Made by a program: the position numbers and the translations under genes. The notes under the pieces were generated by a model. The model saw nothing but the letters and a program-made list of their open reading frames with translations. It did no database searches and had not been told where the DNA came from. A DNA stretch of 64,000 nucleotides from Balaenoptera acutorostrata (Eukaryota; Chordata; Mammalia; Artiodactyla; Balaenopteridae), in the NCBI RefSeq assembly GCF_949987535.1, contig NC_080078.1:50990207-51054206 (forward strand). The letters run 5' to 3'. Positions 45,470 through 56,709 of the stretch are shown in pieces; position 1 is the first letter of the stretch, and each line of letters opens with the position of its first letter.

Positions 45470-46155
45470 AAGTTCTATGAGGTCTGATCTTTCCAAGGCA
45501 GAGGAGACTCAACTTAGCTCTTTTTCCTTGTGGTCCACCGATGATTTCCAAATCGAGTCTAGTCCCAGATTTCTCTCTGGTTTTCATATAGCCTGCATCC
45601 TTTTGCTTTTATTTATATTCTCAGATCAGATCATGTCACTCAATGGAGAAGTGATCATGTCAGTTCAACCTGGCAGAGGCTCTCTTGCCCTAAAATGACA
45701 GCTGTTGAGTCCTCACCGTGGTCTTCAAGGCTCCCTGATGACTTGATTCCTGGAGACCAGTCTAACATCATTTCCTAGACCTTTCTTCTTCACTCCTTGC
45801 TTTTCTTCAAACATGCCCACATTTTCCAGTTGCGGGATTTTGCATCAGCTGGTCCCTCTGTCTGGGGCACTCTGATGTGCATGAGTCTCCTCCTTACTTT
45901 ACTCAAGTCTTTGTGCAAATGTCAGCACCTCAAACAGGTCTTTTTTGACCAACCCAGCACCCCTTTAATTCTTTATCCCTTACCCTACTGGTTTCTCTTT
46001 AGAGTTGTCAGTACCCATTGGCATTATATCTACTTGTTTAGCTGCTTTGTGCTGGTCTTCCACTGCAACGTAAGAGCCGCCATTATATTACTGCCACCAT
46101 GTGCCCAGCACACAGAAGATGGTCAATTAATATTTGTTTGGCTGACTGAATTAAT
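45470..46155 (+). mobile_element. L2 LINE 3' region, sense
   Basis: agatcagatcatgtcactca (45623-45642), a block of decayed coding-like C/T text, 'ccctctgtctggggcactctgatg', cacctcaaacaggtcttttt tgacc, cccttaccctactggtttct, 'cttgtttagctgctttg' and gcccagcacacagaagatgg tcaattaatatttg. This is the classic L2 3' order. The 127-codon open frame (45797-46180) is a by-product. Confidence 0.85.
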
Positions 46156-46444
46156 ATATGATATTAACTTAGTAAAGTGATCTATCAAATATTTTTACCA
46201 GAATAATAATTAACATGTAGTCCAGATTTTTTTTACTATTGTATGTTTCTCCTTATAGATTAATTTCATTTTAAATGACTGATTCTTTACTTTCCAAACA
46301 CACATTTTGACAGTTTTCCGATTTGTTTGGTTGGGTTTGGCATGGTTATTTAATCCCAAGTTAGAAGGATGTATAAAGATAGAGATGTGCTGATTGATAA
46401 GTTAAGTAACAAAGCACAGACAGCATACCTCAAACTGGGCTACT

Positions 46445-46920
46445 AGCATCTATGCCCATCCCTCTATTCAACAGGGATTAATTGAACATCTACTATATTC
46501 CAGGCACTATGATAAATGCCAGGGGTGTATCAGAGAATACAACAGTCAAATATCCCTGACCTCATAGAACTTATATTCTGAAAGAGGAGATCCACAAGGA
46601 AATGTAAACATAATGAATAAGTAAGCTGTTTAGTATGTTTGACAGATACACCAGGGTGGTCAGGGGAGGCCTCAGTGGGAAGTTGACTTCTGGGTGAAAC
46701 TTGAATTAGTGAGAGTGAAGCCACGCTCATGTATGTGGGAGGAGAGTTCCAGGCAGAGAGAACAGCCAGAACAGAGGCTGAGGTGGGAGCAGCGTGCCAG
46801 GCGTGTACAGAGAGAGCAAGCCAGAGGCCACTGAGTGAGGAGGAAGAGTTGGGGGAGATGATGCATAGAAGAAACAGAAAGCAGGTCACACAGGTCCCTG
46901 GAGGCATTAAAAGTACTTTG
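46445..46920 (+). mobile_element. Ancient LINE-derived repeat
   Basis: aattgaacatctactatatt ccaggcactatgataaatgc, agagaatacaacagtcaaat, 'cctgacctcatagaacttatattctg', gaggcctcagtgggaagttg, gttccaggcagagagaacag and gaggctgaggtgggagcag follow a well-known old mammalian repeat. Family name not assigned with confidence. The minus-strand open frames of 132 and 103 codons (46530-46983) lie in it. Confidence 0.6.
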
Positions 46921-47204
46921 ATTTTCACATATGCTGATAATTTTTAAAAGGCAATCAATAGTAGTTGTTGCCAACCTATTCAACTAAATAATGCTTCTCC
47001 GTTGATCCATATAAAAAGCTATTCCATTCAAACAAAGCATGTTATCATTGTTGTTAATGATGTTATTATATTATTGTTTCTTAGTAAGATGATTGCTACT
47101 ATATTTTTTCTTAATTACTCAGGAGCAAGATATTTTATTGATGATAAATACATAATGGAAAAGATAATTTGTGAAATAAAAATAAGAGGTTTGGTAGACT
47201 GGCT

Positions 47205-47750
47205 CTTCTTTAATTTTTATTGTAATAGATTTATTGAGATATAGTTCATAGACCATTCATTTTGTCCCGTTAAAGTGTACAATTCAGTAGTCTTTATTAT
47301 ATTCATAGAGTTGGGCAACCATCATCATGGTCAATTTTAGAACCTTTCCATCACCCCCAAAAGAAACCCCATACCCCTTAATAGTAGGTCTTCATTCTCT
47401 TCAACCCCTCTCTCCAACCCCTAGGCAACTACTAATCTACTTTATGTCTCTATGACTTTGTTTAATCTGGACACTTCATATCAATGGAATAGGTGTCCTT
47501 TGAGTCTGGCTTCTTTGCCTGTATAGTATTTCCAAGGTTCACCCATGCTGTAGCATGGATCAGTAACTCATTCCTTTTTATGGCTGAATAATGTTCCATT
47601 GTATGGATAGACCCCATTTTAGTTATCTGTGTGTCCGTTGATAGACACCTGGGGGTTTTCCACCCTTTGGCTATCATGAATAATGCTGCCATGAACATTT
47701 ATATGCAAGTTTTTGTGTTTTCATTTCTCTTCATTCCACTTCTACGAATG
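47205..47750 (-). mobile_element. Ancient L1M 3' end, antisense
   Basis: Reversed 3' UTR (gatttattgagatatagttc; gttaaagtgtacaattcagt; agaaaccccatacccctta) then reversed ORF2 end. The minus-strand frame 47462-47698 reads FMIAKGWKTPRCLSTDTQI and IHTMEHYSAIKRNELL, the L1 ORF2 C-terminus. Confidence 0.92.
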
Positions 47751-47754
47751 CAAT

Positions 47755-49260
47755 GCATTGGCTCTTAAAATCCATGGTAAGGGGCTGTTACTACTGCTAA
47801 GATTAACTGATAACAATTTTTAAATCTGAGTTGATGAATCAGTTTAAAAAGAACTATTAAAACAAATTCAAGAATGATTTAGGGGAAAAAAAACAGTCTT
47901 AGATTAGGAGAGATCCTCAGAATTGATCCATATATCAAAGCCAATAGGTTAGCTAATGAAGCCTTTGAGAACTAGATGGGTTTTGTGCAAAACTGTGCAA
48001 AAGGTTGAAAAAAAATCATATGTTAAAAGAAAAGAAAGATAGAAATATAGAATGAAAGTAAATATAGAGAAAGAGTTATCTTGGCCACTGAAGCATTTCA
48101 TTGTGTCAAGTGAGTTCACAGAAGCGCAGATCTCATCTGCGGTGGGGGACTGAGCCATCATATTGTCAAGCAGGTGATGTCCATCCCTGTGGCGTCACAA
48201 GTTGGAACAGCAGAGCCCCATAGGGAAACATTTATCAAATCATAAATACCCACCAGTGCTCCTTTGTGACTGGTACTGGAAGAAGTATGAACCAAAGAGG
48301 CCTCAGGGACTTACAGTCTAGTTGGAGACAAAATTACAAGCGGTCAAAGCCCAGAGATGTCAGGAATTGTTCGCAAAGTATGAAACAATTTTCATCTGAG
48401 GGTGTGGTGCCAGCTTGTTCTTAAAAGCATAATTCATTTGCCCTAAACTGCTTCTTTCTCCAGAAATCCTCCCAGGGCTCTGGGGTTTCTCACCACCAGG
48501 AGCGCTCATAGGATGAGTGGATGGACACCCAGAGGGTTCGGGGACCAAGGAGGTGAGAGGATCTTGGCCACAAAATCTGATGGTCCTGCTTTTGCGGGCT
48601 TGAGTCAGACTCCAGTGAGAATGTGGTAAGGATTCTGTGGTCTAATAGGTCATCCCCTCCTGCTTGTCTGACTCAGGGCGATGAGTGTCCCCTGCTATGC
48701 TCAGCGGTGGTGGGAGCCCAGCCCAGCCAAGTAGAGGCAGAGGTGGCTGCTGGCCTCAGAGCAGGGAGGTGGGGCAGTGGAAGAGGCCAGTGACTAGCTG
48801 GGGACAGCAACACTGACCAGTTCCGAAGGAGCTGCTTACCCAGCAGGATCCTGGGCCCCAACTCTGTATCTCCACCCCTCCTCCTCCCTGTTGGCGTGTA
48901 TTTCCAGAGACCCACAACCTCTAAAAGTGGACAAAGCCATTTTTCTGGTCATCTCCCTCCGCGCAGCTTTTTCACTCTTTTAAAATCATCCTGGGACGTG
49001 AAGGGCTGAAGTTTGCTCTTCACATAACCTGTAACAAAATCAGAAGCCGTGAGGCACGGGTCACAATCTTCCTATGGAAAATCTTTCTCATTACATTAAA
49101 TCCCCTCCTTTGAAAGATGTGACTCAGCTGGTCACATGGCTCTAGAATGGACCTTGTCACCAAAGTTTCATAAGGAGATTGGAGGAGAGGAAACGGAGAG
49201 TCTTTCAGAGATGCTCCTTTTTATTTCCCCTGTATGACCTGAATATCAGGAAATCTAAGA
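47755..49260. other. Repeat-poor unique DNA, no gene recognised
   Basis: Includes a locally GC-richer part at 48660-48920. Open frames at 47949-48161, 48360-48548 and 48673-48915 (minus) have no recognised family. Confidence 0.45.
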
Positions 49261-50525
49261 GCTAAATAAGATGTCATACATTATCTACCACAATGCCCTC
49301 ATTTTCTGGAGGAGTACACCTGAGGCCCCAGAAGAGTGAAAGTGACAGGAATAAGGCCACAGAGAGGGCAGCAACTGAGCAGGGCTTGGAGCACTCATCT
49401 CCTGCCTTTCAAGCCCCTACTCCTTCCACACACCACAGTCAGCCAAGAAATCAGATTAATGAAAGAATCCTCAGAAAATATTTGCCCCGGGTTTCCAAGG
49501 TTGCCTCATGTTTGCTATACTTTTCTCACTCTTCCCCTTGCCAGACCATGAGGTAGCTAAGAATGGCAATGACCACATTCTGAAGTTAATTCTGATGGCT
49601 TTTTCTAAAGTTTCTTTGACTCATCAGTATATTAGTGAAGAAGAAAACATTTCCTTGCAGGAATAATGACAGCTATAGGCAACTTCTTAATATCATATCA
49701 TGGCAAAGGTAGGCAGGGGAAAATGTCCTTCTAAACAAGTGAAAAACCAACAATGTCTGCTTAGGTCAGCCGACCACCCAGTGGTGTGCTGTTATATGGT
49801 GGTCAACTGACTTGCCAAGACAAAACCCTGGTTTGTAGAATTTGCTGATTCTCAGCTGTATATACTGCCACCATGGGCAGTTTCAATGGATCAATGTGGT
49901 GTCACTAACTCAGAGCTGGGAAAAGATGTATCATACCACACCACTGTATAATATTTCTACCACCCAGATGGAATTGATATATTGATAAATAACCTCAAGA
50001 GCATAGATAGTAGTAAAATGTGGTAAAATAACTAGGAAGTGATGAGTTTTGAGTATTCGCTACCTTTGTTTTTAATGTAACTTATTTTACTGTGAATTTA
50101 TTAATTTAATTTTTAATAGTAAGTATATAGAACATCCAGCTACAGAAAAATCCTGAAAATTCAACAATTGACTCACCAACAGGTACAGGCTGGCTTCAGC
50201 AGAACACTAGAATCACCTGCTCCAAACTTTGTTGACTTAGTAAAGTAACCTGCAATGCTGCCCTCCTGGGAATATGTAAACATTAGCCATAAACAAACTA
50301 AGGAGTCTTGGCCCCTTTGCTTTTATTCATAAAGTTACTGGTCCTCATAAAACTATTCTTCCCTGGGAAAGATGCAACAAACAATAGGCAGAAATAAAAA
50401 TTGTGGTTGTAAACGTGGTTCATCTCATCCCTTCCATCCAGTTTGGTGACTTATATGCTGTACTTCATCTCCAAGTGTGACAACAACAAGAACTAAATAT
50501 AATCTTTTCTCTTGTGGCTAAGACT
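49261..50525. other. Unique-looking DNA with a small inverted repeat
   Basis: No gene recognised. An imperfect inverted repeat lies at 49765-49811. Overlapping open frames (49293-49556 and 49336-49551) have no recognised family. Confidence 0.45.
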
Positions 50526-50529
50526 TATC

Positions 50530-50725
50530 AATGAGGGAAAGCAGGCATTATGCTAAAAGCTTCACACGTCTCATTTAGTTCTCACAACAGTTTATTCCCA
50601 TTTTACAAAAGAGGAGTTTGAAGCTTGGCAAGTATAATTAATCTTCCTAAGATTATAGTTGTTAAAAAGCAAAGCCAGAACTTAAACCTAATACTGTTTG
50701 ATTCTAGAGTCTGGCTTTAATTAAG
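50530..50725 (-). mobile_element. MIR SINE, antisense
   Basis: attatgctaaaagcttcaca, ctcatttagttctcacaaca, tattcccattttacaaaaga, 'taatcttcctaagattatag', aaagccagaacttaaaccta and 'ctagagtctggctttaa' are in reversed MIR order. Confidence 0.82.
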
Positions 50726-50925
50726 GCTAAAGCATGATTAAAGGAACTGAGTGTGAATGAGGGCCTAAAACAATTCTTATAGGGACTAAAGAAAAAGGCA
50801 TTGTGAAAATGACTATTCATGAGAGTTAGACCTAAAGCCATTATGCAGTCAAAGCTGTCAATAAAGTAGAATAATAGCCTTATGAAGTGATCATTTAATG
50901 TACCTGGAGAAGAATGAGAGACTGT

Positions 50926-51432
50926 ATCAGTTACCTATTGTCACAGTAGCACTGTAATAAACAACCACAAAACCTCAGTAGTGTACAAAAATAACTATTC
51001 ATGTTCACACATCTTGAATCAACTGCAGGCAGGTTAATCTGTAGTGATCTTGCCAGGGATTGCTCTCATGTGTGGGGTTCAGCCAGTATTGCCTAACGTA
51101 TGATGACTTTGGCTGGAGTGACTCGGCTCTGCTTTAGATATTTCTTATCTTCCAGTAGGTTAACCAGGGCATGTTCTCATGGCAATAGAGGCACAAGAGC
51201 ATAAGCAGACACATAAGGCCTCTTGAGCCTCAGCTTGGAACAGGTATAGTATCACTTGTGCCTCTTTCTATTGGTTAAATCAAATCACAAGAATAGCCTA
51301 CCTTTAAGCAGTGGTAAAACAGGCTCCATCTCTTTAGTGAAAGGAACTGCAAAGTCACATAGTGAAGAGCATGGGTATAGAGAGGAGTAAAGAATTGGCA
51401 CCATTAATGCAATGAATCTACCAAGAGGTGAG
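50926..51432 (+). mobile_element. Ancient interspersed repeat, copy 2 of the 42.3 kb family
   Basis: atcagttacctattgtcaca, ttccagtaggttaaccaggg catgttctcatgg, aaggcctcttgagcctcagc ttggaacagg, 'gcctctttctattgg', aggctccatctctttagtga, gaactgcaaagtcacatagt and ggcaccattaatgcaatgaa tctacca. Same order and strand as the 42.3 kb copy. Confidence 0.72.
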
Positions 51433-51689
51433 CAGGGTGGTCAGTGGAGAATGTGGAGTGATCACCTGGTGCTCATACACTGTCATACTTCATGAACTCT
51501 ACTCCCTGCTACTTACTTTTAACCAGGCAATGACTAGTCCTGGGCCAGCAGTCTGATACCTTGGAAGGAATCATGAACTTGGGTCCTGGCCCACATCAAC
51601 CCCTTACTGAGTACATAGATCACTGATCCAGTGTTGAAGATTGGAATTCTTCCCATCTACAACATGCATCAGCATGTGTTTATTCCTCA

Positions 51690-52265
51690 CTGAAAGCTAT
51701 GTTGTGAATGTGTGGAAGGGGGTGTGAGTAGGATTACATGCCTAAATTCTCCATTCTGGTCAGTTAATAACCCTCTTTTTCCTTCTTTCCCATTCCTTAT
51801 GTCATGTGTCAACCCTTCCATATCTGCTCTTCCCCTTCATAACTTAGCTGTCTGCTCACAGAAGCTAATATATATGGACCACATCAGAAGGCTTCAATGC
51901 CCAGTGCCTTCCAACTGAGATTACTAAAGAGGAAGGCCCAGGAGAACTAGGAGGAGGAGGAGAATGAGGTCAGGGTATTTATGCCCCTGATTCTCTTCCT
52001 GTGAGGTCACCTTGGCTTTCTGACCTAAATGACTCACTTTTGTTCTTTTTCCAGGTCCTGGATGCCATTTACTCTCATTCTTCTGGGCCCACGGATGACA
52101 ACGGCCCCAGGTTTCTATACCATCCCTCAATGTCCCCTCTACACTCTACCTACATCTTTATAACTGAACTCTTCATCAATAAACCTCCCTCAACTTATTC
52201 TAATTTGAGAGTGCCTTCTGTTTCCTATAAGAATTCCACCTGGTATACTCTCATATATAGAGAAC
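51690..52265 (+). mobile_element. Probable LTR with polyadenylation signal
   Basis: Right part: 'tcttcatcaataaacctccctcaacttattctaattt' (AATAAA at 52179-52184), gagagtgccttctgtttcct and 'ggtatactctcatat', the terminal pattern of an ERVL-class LTR. Left boundary is uncertain. Confidence 0.5.
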
Positions 52266-52269
52266 ACTC

Positions 52270-53425
52270 AATGGTTCCCCAAGAGAAATGATCTAAGATT
52301 TCATCTTATCATTTAATCCTGCTCAAAATGCAGAATATCCACATGATACTCAACAATTATACAATTGTGTCTAAGTATGGCTCTTCTCAGTCAAGAAATG
52401 TATGAACTAAACATGTTTTCTGCTCACTCCTCATTATATAATGGTGGAAGGGAAATAAGATTAACAGCAATAAACAGGAACAATGGAAGACAAAGAGCAT
52501 TCATTTGTCTACTCTGCCTGGGAAGACTTCTAAGGACCTGGAGATGCAAAATGTTACTTGACTAGACATGGATTCTGTCCTCTGGGGGGAGACTCCTTAC
52601 CCATTGTTCTCCAAGGTCCTTGGATCCCTTTCCAGGATATTCTTATTTATCCATTATATCCCTTGATGACATTTAATGGGCCTTGGGGAATATGCTGCCC
52701 TTTAAGACTGTACTTCTTTTCAGCTTGCTTCTTGGTTGAGGAGTCATTTTAAACCTCAATAGTTACAGATGTTTTTAGACAGGATTTATAGCTTCTTTGG
52801 GAGTAAAAAGTTCTCGAAAGCTCAGTAAGCCTCTAGTTCACTTGATTCTAGTAAGTTCTATGTATCAGTAATCACACAGTTCTTTTCAGTATACTCTAAA
52901 ATGCTTATTTTCTCACCTTCTAGGCATTTGCATCTAGCTTTTAATTTATTGAGACTGTAGGCTCTAGTGAGATTATATTTAAAAAAAAAAAAAAGAAACC
53001 CTTTGCTCTGAAAGATATTACTGGTAAAATTGGCCTTTAAAGCCCTTTTAAGTCCCAGTACCTATGGTTTGGGGGTCTCAAAGCCAGCTTTCCCCATATT
53101 TCTGTACTCTTTTGACTCCCTTTTAGTTCTGCATATGCACCAGTCAATTCTCTCTGAAATCACCCTTCTCAAACTTTTGACCCCTTGTCAAATCTAGCTA
53201 CAAAAAAAGCAACAGCCAAACTAAGGTTCTGTTTTTCAGTGTCTTTCCCGAGAGTTTCTGGCTTAGAATTCATGTCATCTGGTACCAAGTAAACTTCCCC
53301 AGGTGACAGTTTTAGCAAATATTTTGTCCCTGCAAAACACGATCATCATGTTTTTAGCCTCCAACGTGTTTCATCACTGCATACCACCAGTCACTAATCC
53401 AAAGCTACATATTTTAGGATTTTGA
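52270..53425. other. Stretch without a recognised feature
   Basis: Unique-looking DNA with an A run near 52980. Open frames 52365-52752 have no recognised family. Confidence 0.45.
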
Positions 53426-53427
53426 TG

Positions 53428-53800
53428 TGTGTCTTAGTCCAAGTTACTGTTACAAAATTTTATAGACTGGGTGGCTTGAAAACAACAGAATTTTTTTTCT
53501 CACAGTGTTGGAGGATGGAAGTCCAAGATTAGAGTGCCAGCGCCGTCACTTCTGCCTGGTGAAGCCCCTCGAAGCTGCAGACTTCTGACTCACTGTGTCC
53601 TCACATGGCAGAGAAGGAAACAAACACTCTCATAACGTTTATAAGGGCACTAATCCCATTCATGAGGGCTCTACCCTCATGGCCTCATCTAATCCTAATT
53701 ACATCCCAAAGGTCTCACCTCCTAAAACTGTCACATTGGAAGGTAGAGTTTTAAAATGTGAATTTTGGAGGGGAACACAAACACTTAGTCCATAACAATG
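53428..53800 (-). mobile_element. MaLR LTR (MST/MLT1-type), antisense
   Basis: gtgtcttagtccaagttact, tatagactgggtggcttgaa aacaacagaa, gtgttggaggatggaagtcc aagatt, 'gaccttctgactcactgtgtcctcacatggc'-like text (53580-53610), ataagggcactaatcccatt catgagggct, catcccaaaggtctcacctc ctaa and aacacaaacacttagtccat. Complete reversed MaLR order. Confidence 0.92.
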
Positions 53801-53804
53801 TATG

Positions 53805-54585
53805 ACACTCCACTTCTGGTAACAATTCTGACACTAGTCAGGGTAATGCTAGCCTATGCTGTGGTTACAGATTAACCCTGCAAACACAGTTTATTAGCAT
53901 AACAAAGCTTTCTACATTCTATCATTTTTCTCTATCATTCATTTGACACATCCAACAAAGGTGTCTGACACACACCTCTCCATGGCAGCATAGCCAAGGG
54001 AGAAAATCCGTGGAGAGCACACACGAGCTCTTATTGTAATATGTGACCAGAAGTGAGCTCATCACTTCCACTCACATCATCAGTCAGAACAAATCATCAT
54101 GGGCTGCGAAAGGCGGGGACTATATGGAGATTCCATTTGTACCTCCCCTTGCATCACATGTGTATAAGACACATCCACATCTTTCAAATGACATGTGGCA
54201 TAGCTTGGACACTTCTAGAACCATCAGCTGTATTTTTTTGTCAGTAAAAATTGCTTATCCACTATCAATTAAATGATATTGAAAATTTTACACAAGAAGA
54301 TCACTGATAATAAGGAGAACAAAAACGTGTAGCAGCTGTCTCTGTGAAGTGGGTGTCTGCTTCTCAGGAAGTAGTGAACTTAACCATCAGGGCTTATTCC
54401 TGATTCTTTACCCAAGTTTACAAAGCCTGTGTTGATGTTTTCCACATCTCCCACACCATTTTTTAGGGATGATATTCAAAACAACAACCAGTTCAGCATA
54501 GGTACCAGCCAATCAGAACAGATGTGCCCCTATCTGAATGGACATTAGTTGTAAACAATTGCTGTGTTTATACAGTATGTACCAG
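53805..54585. other. Stretch without a recognised feature
   Basis: Unique-looking DNA; two overlapping open frames at 54043-54276 are without recognised family. Confidence 0.45.
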
Positions 54586-54705
54586 TAGATCTGATTGATC
54601 CTGGCTGTCCCTCCAAGCATGGTCAGCATTTTTCCACGTGCCACACTTTAGTCTCCCCACCTTGCCCTTATACAAGCTGTGCCTCTGCCTGGAATTTTGT
54701 TCTTT

Positions 54706-55000
54706 TTTTTTTTTTTAATTAATTTATTTATTTATTTTTGACTGTGTTGGGTCTTCGTTGCTGTGCGAGGGCTTTCTCTAGTTGCGGCGAGCAGGGGCCA
54801 CTCTTCATCGCGGTGCACGGGCCTCTCACTGTCGCGGCCTCTCTTGTTGCGGAGCACAGGCTCCAGACACGCAGGCTCAGTAGTTGTGGCTCACGGGCCC
54901 AGCTGCTCCGCGGTATGTGGGATCTTCCCCGACCAGGGCTCGAACCTGTGTCCCCTGCATTGGCAGGCAGATTCTCAACCACTGCGCCACCAGGGAAGCC
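54706..55000 (-). mobile_element. CHR-2-type SINE (cetacean long form), antisense
   Basis: T-rich/TTTA tail (54702-54738), gactgtgttgggtcttcgtt, CpG-rich body and head ending ccaccagggaagcc. Exact 18-bp target-site duplication cctggaattttgttcttt at 54688-54705 and 55001-55018. Four 100-110-codon open frames over it, on both strands, are SINE translations. Confidence 0.97.
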
Positions 55001-55227
55001 CCTGGAATTTTGTTCTTTATGTGGAGAAACAACCACTTTGGTCACCTTTCAAGTCCAAGTTCTAATATGATTTCTTTGGGGAGGATTCACAAATGCCTCC
55101 TCCCAACTCAGTTTTCTCCTCCTGTGTTTTCCAGAGTGCTACATCCACATCCTATTATATTAATCATTACCCCATGTTACCATTCGTAATAATTGCATGT
55201 TGTCACCCTCACTGGGCTTTGAGCTCC

Positions 55228-55410
55228 TCAAAAAATAACAATAATGATAGCCTATATTTATCGAGTATGTGTTATGTACCAAGTACTCTTCTAAATGCTT
55301 TATATGCATTAATAAATTTAGTCCTGAATAGAATTCTATTGCTATCTCCATCTTGCAGATGAGGAAACGAAACTACAGGGCAGTAAATTTACTTGTTCAA
55401 GGTTTATTTT
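55228..55410 (-). mobile_element. MIR SINE nested in L2, antisense
   Basis: atgatagcctatatttatcg agtatgtgttatgtaccaag, ctctatctccatcttgcaga-like text, gatgaggaaacgaaactaca and acttgttcaagg are reversed MIR. L2 sequence flanks it on both sides. Confidence 0.85.
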
Positions 55411-55461
55411 GTCATCCCAAGCACCCAGCACAGCCTTGCACACATGAGGCTGTTGAATAAA

Positions 55462-56078
55462 TGGGCGGATTCCTCCTGCCTTCCCACTTGTGCTGTCTTT
55501 TTCCCCATTTATTGTGTGAACCCTCTACATTCCATTATCATGTCTCCTTCTCTAAGACCACTCCTAACAACTGTGACCCACCCAGATCTTCCCACCTAAG
55601 GAAACTCTTGTTACAAGTTACATCCCTATTATTCAATTTAAGTTTCAATTATTCTTGGTTTCAACCTTTTTATCTGGCTTTCCCAGTGAAACTCTTTATA
55701 CCATGTTTTCTATATATTTGGAAGATTGCTTAGCACAGACCTCACTAGAAACCAGGGGTCCCACACAGTGCTTGTTAACTGAGCAACTAGTAAGGAGACA
55801 TTGGAACTTTTGCCATGTTTGTTTGGGGTACCACCAGTATTGAATACAGTATCTGGTTCTTGCTCAGAACTCATGGTCACAGTGGAATTTTGTATAAACT
55901 GGAAAACATAAGGTAATGGGCTTTGTGCCTCCTTGTACCTCCCCCCATCTCAGTGAAAGTAATATTGGGGGTGGGTCCCTGAACCTCCCACAGAGGGGCA
56001 GCAGATATACTTCCATAATAACTGTTTGATACGCTTTCAGGAAAACTCTGGAAAACCTATAATAATTTGAATTTCAAG
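55462..56078. other. Possible further L2 remnant and unique DNA
   Basis: 55462-55740 keeps L2-like C/T-rich text (ccctctacattccattatca; ggaagattgcttagcacaga). The rest shows no repeat or gene. Confidence 0.4.
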
Positions 56079-56091
56079 GTGGAATGCTGAG

Positions 56092-56241
56092 GGAATTCCC
56101 TGGCAGTCCAGTGGTTAGGACTCCATGCTTTTACTGCTGAGGGCCCGGATTCAATCCCTGGTCAGGGAACTAAGATCCCACAAGACTCGCAGGGTGGCCA
56201 AAAAACAAACAAACAAACAAACAAACCAAACAAACAAAAAA
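56092..56241 (+). mobile_element. CHR-type SINE (short form), sense
   Basis: Head ggaattccctggcagtccag tggttagg, box-B-like gattcaatccctggtcag, an (AAAC)n-rich tail (56200-56240). Target-site duplication tggaatgctgag at 56080-56091 and 56242-56253, identical. Confidence 0.96.
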
Positions 56242-56329
56242 TGGAATGCTGAGTGTGCCTATATAAATTAAGATTGGGTGTAATCTGAAAGAAAAACCTA
56301 ATAACAGTGGCTTAAAAAATAGAAGTATA

Positions 56330-56690
56330 GGGACTTCCCTGGTGGTCCAGTGGTAAAGAATCTGCCTTACAATGCAGGGGACATGGGTTCGATCCCTGGC
56401 CAGGGAACTAAGATCCCACATGCCATGGGGCAACTGAGCTCGCGCGACACACTACTGAGCTGGCATGCCTCAACTAGAGAGCCCGCGTGCCGCAAACTAC
56501 AGAGCCCATGCGCCCTGGAGCCCACATGCCACAACTAGAGAAGAGAAAACCAGCACGCCAACTAGAGAGAAGCCCACACGCCGCAATGAAAATATCCCAC
56601 GTGCCTCAACGAAGATCCCGCGTGCCACAACTAAGACCCGATACAGCCAAAAATAATAAATAAAATAAATAAATAAAAAATAAATCTTTA
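56330..56690 (+). mobile_element. CHR-type SINE with repeated-unit body, sense
   Basis: Head ggacttccctggtggtccag tggtaaag, box-B-like gggttcgatccctggcca, then a body of degenerate units of about 30 bp built on 'cccgcgtgccgcaac tagagagc', ending ctaagacccgatacagccaa and an AAAT-rich tail. Target-site duplication aaaaaatagaagtata (56314-56329) against aaaaaatggaagtaca (56691-56706), 14 of 16. Lies 76 bp after the previous SINE, same strand. Confidence 0.95.
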
Positions 56691-56709
56691 AAAAAATGGA
56701 AGTACATAT

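Larger units (their letters stand above)
54590..55460 (+). mobile_element. L2 LINE 3' region, split by a SINE and a MIR
   Basis: L2 text runs from ggctgtccctccaagcatgg (54604) through cctctgcctggaattttgtt. After the SINE it continues with acctttcaagtccaagttct, actgggctttgagctcctca, and, after a MIR (about 55229-55408), caagcacccagcacagcctt and 'ctgttgaataaatgg'. The L2 terminal order is preserved across both interruptions. Confidence 0.85.

Noticed and set aside
46530..46983. 132- and 103-codon minus-strand open frames
   Set aside because: Located in an ancient interspersed repeat; no family recognised.
47462..47698. Minus-strand frame with a conserved-looking protein segment
   Set aside because: C-terminal end of decayed L1 ORF2 only.
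54728..55189. Four open frames of 100-110 codons on both strands
   Set aside because: All cover the CHR-2 SINE with a clear target-site duplication.
56400..56640. Repeated units of about 30 bp as a satellite or CRISPR-like array
   Set aside because: The units are degenerate and lie inside a SINE flanked by a target-site duplication.
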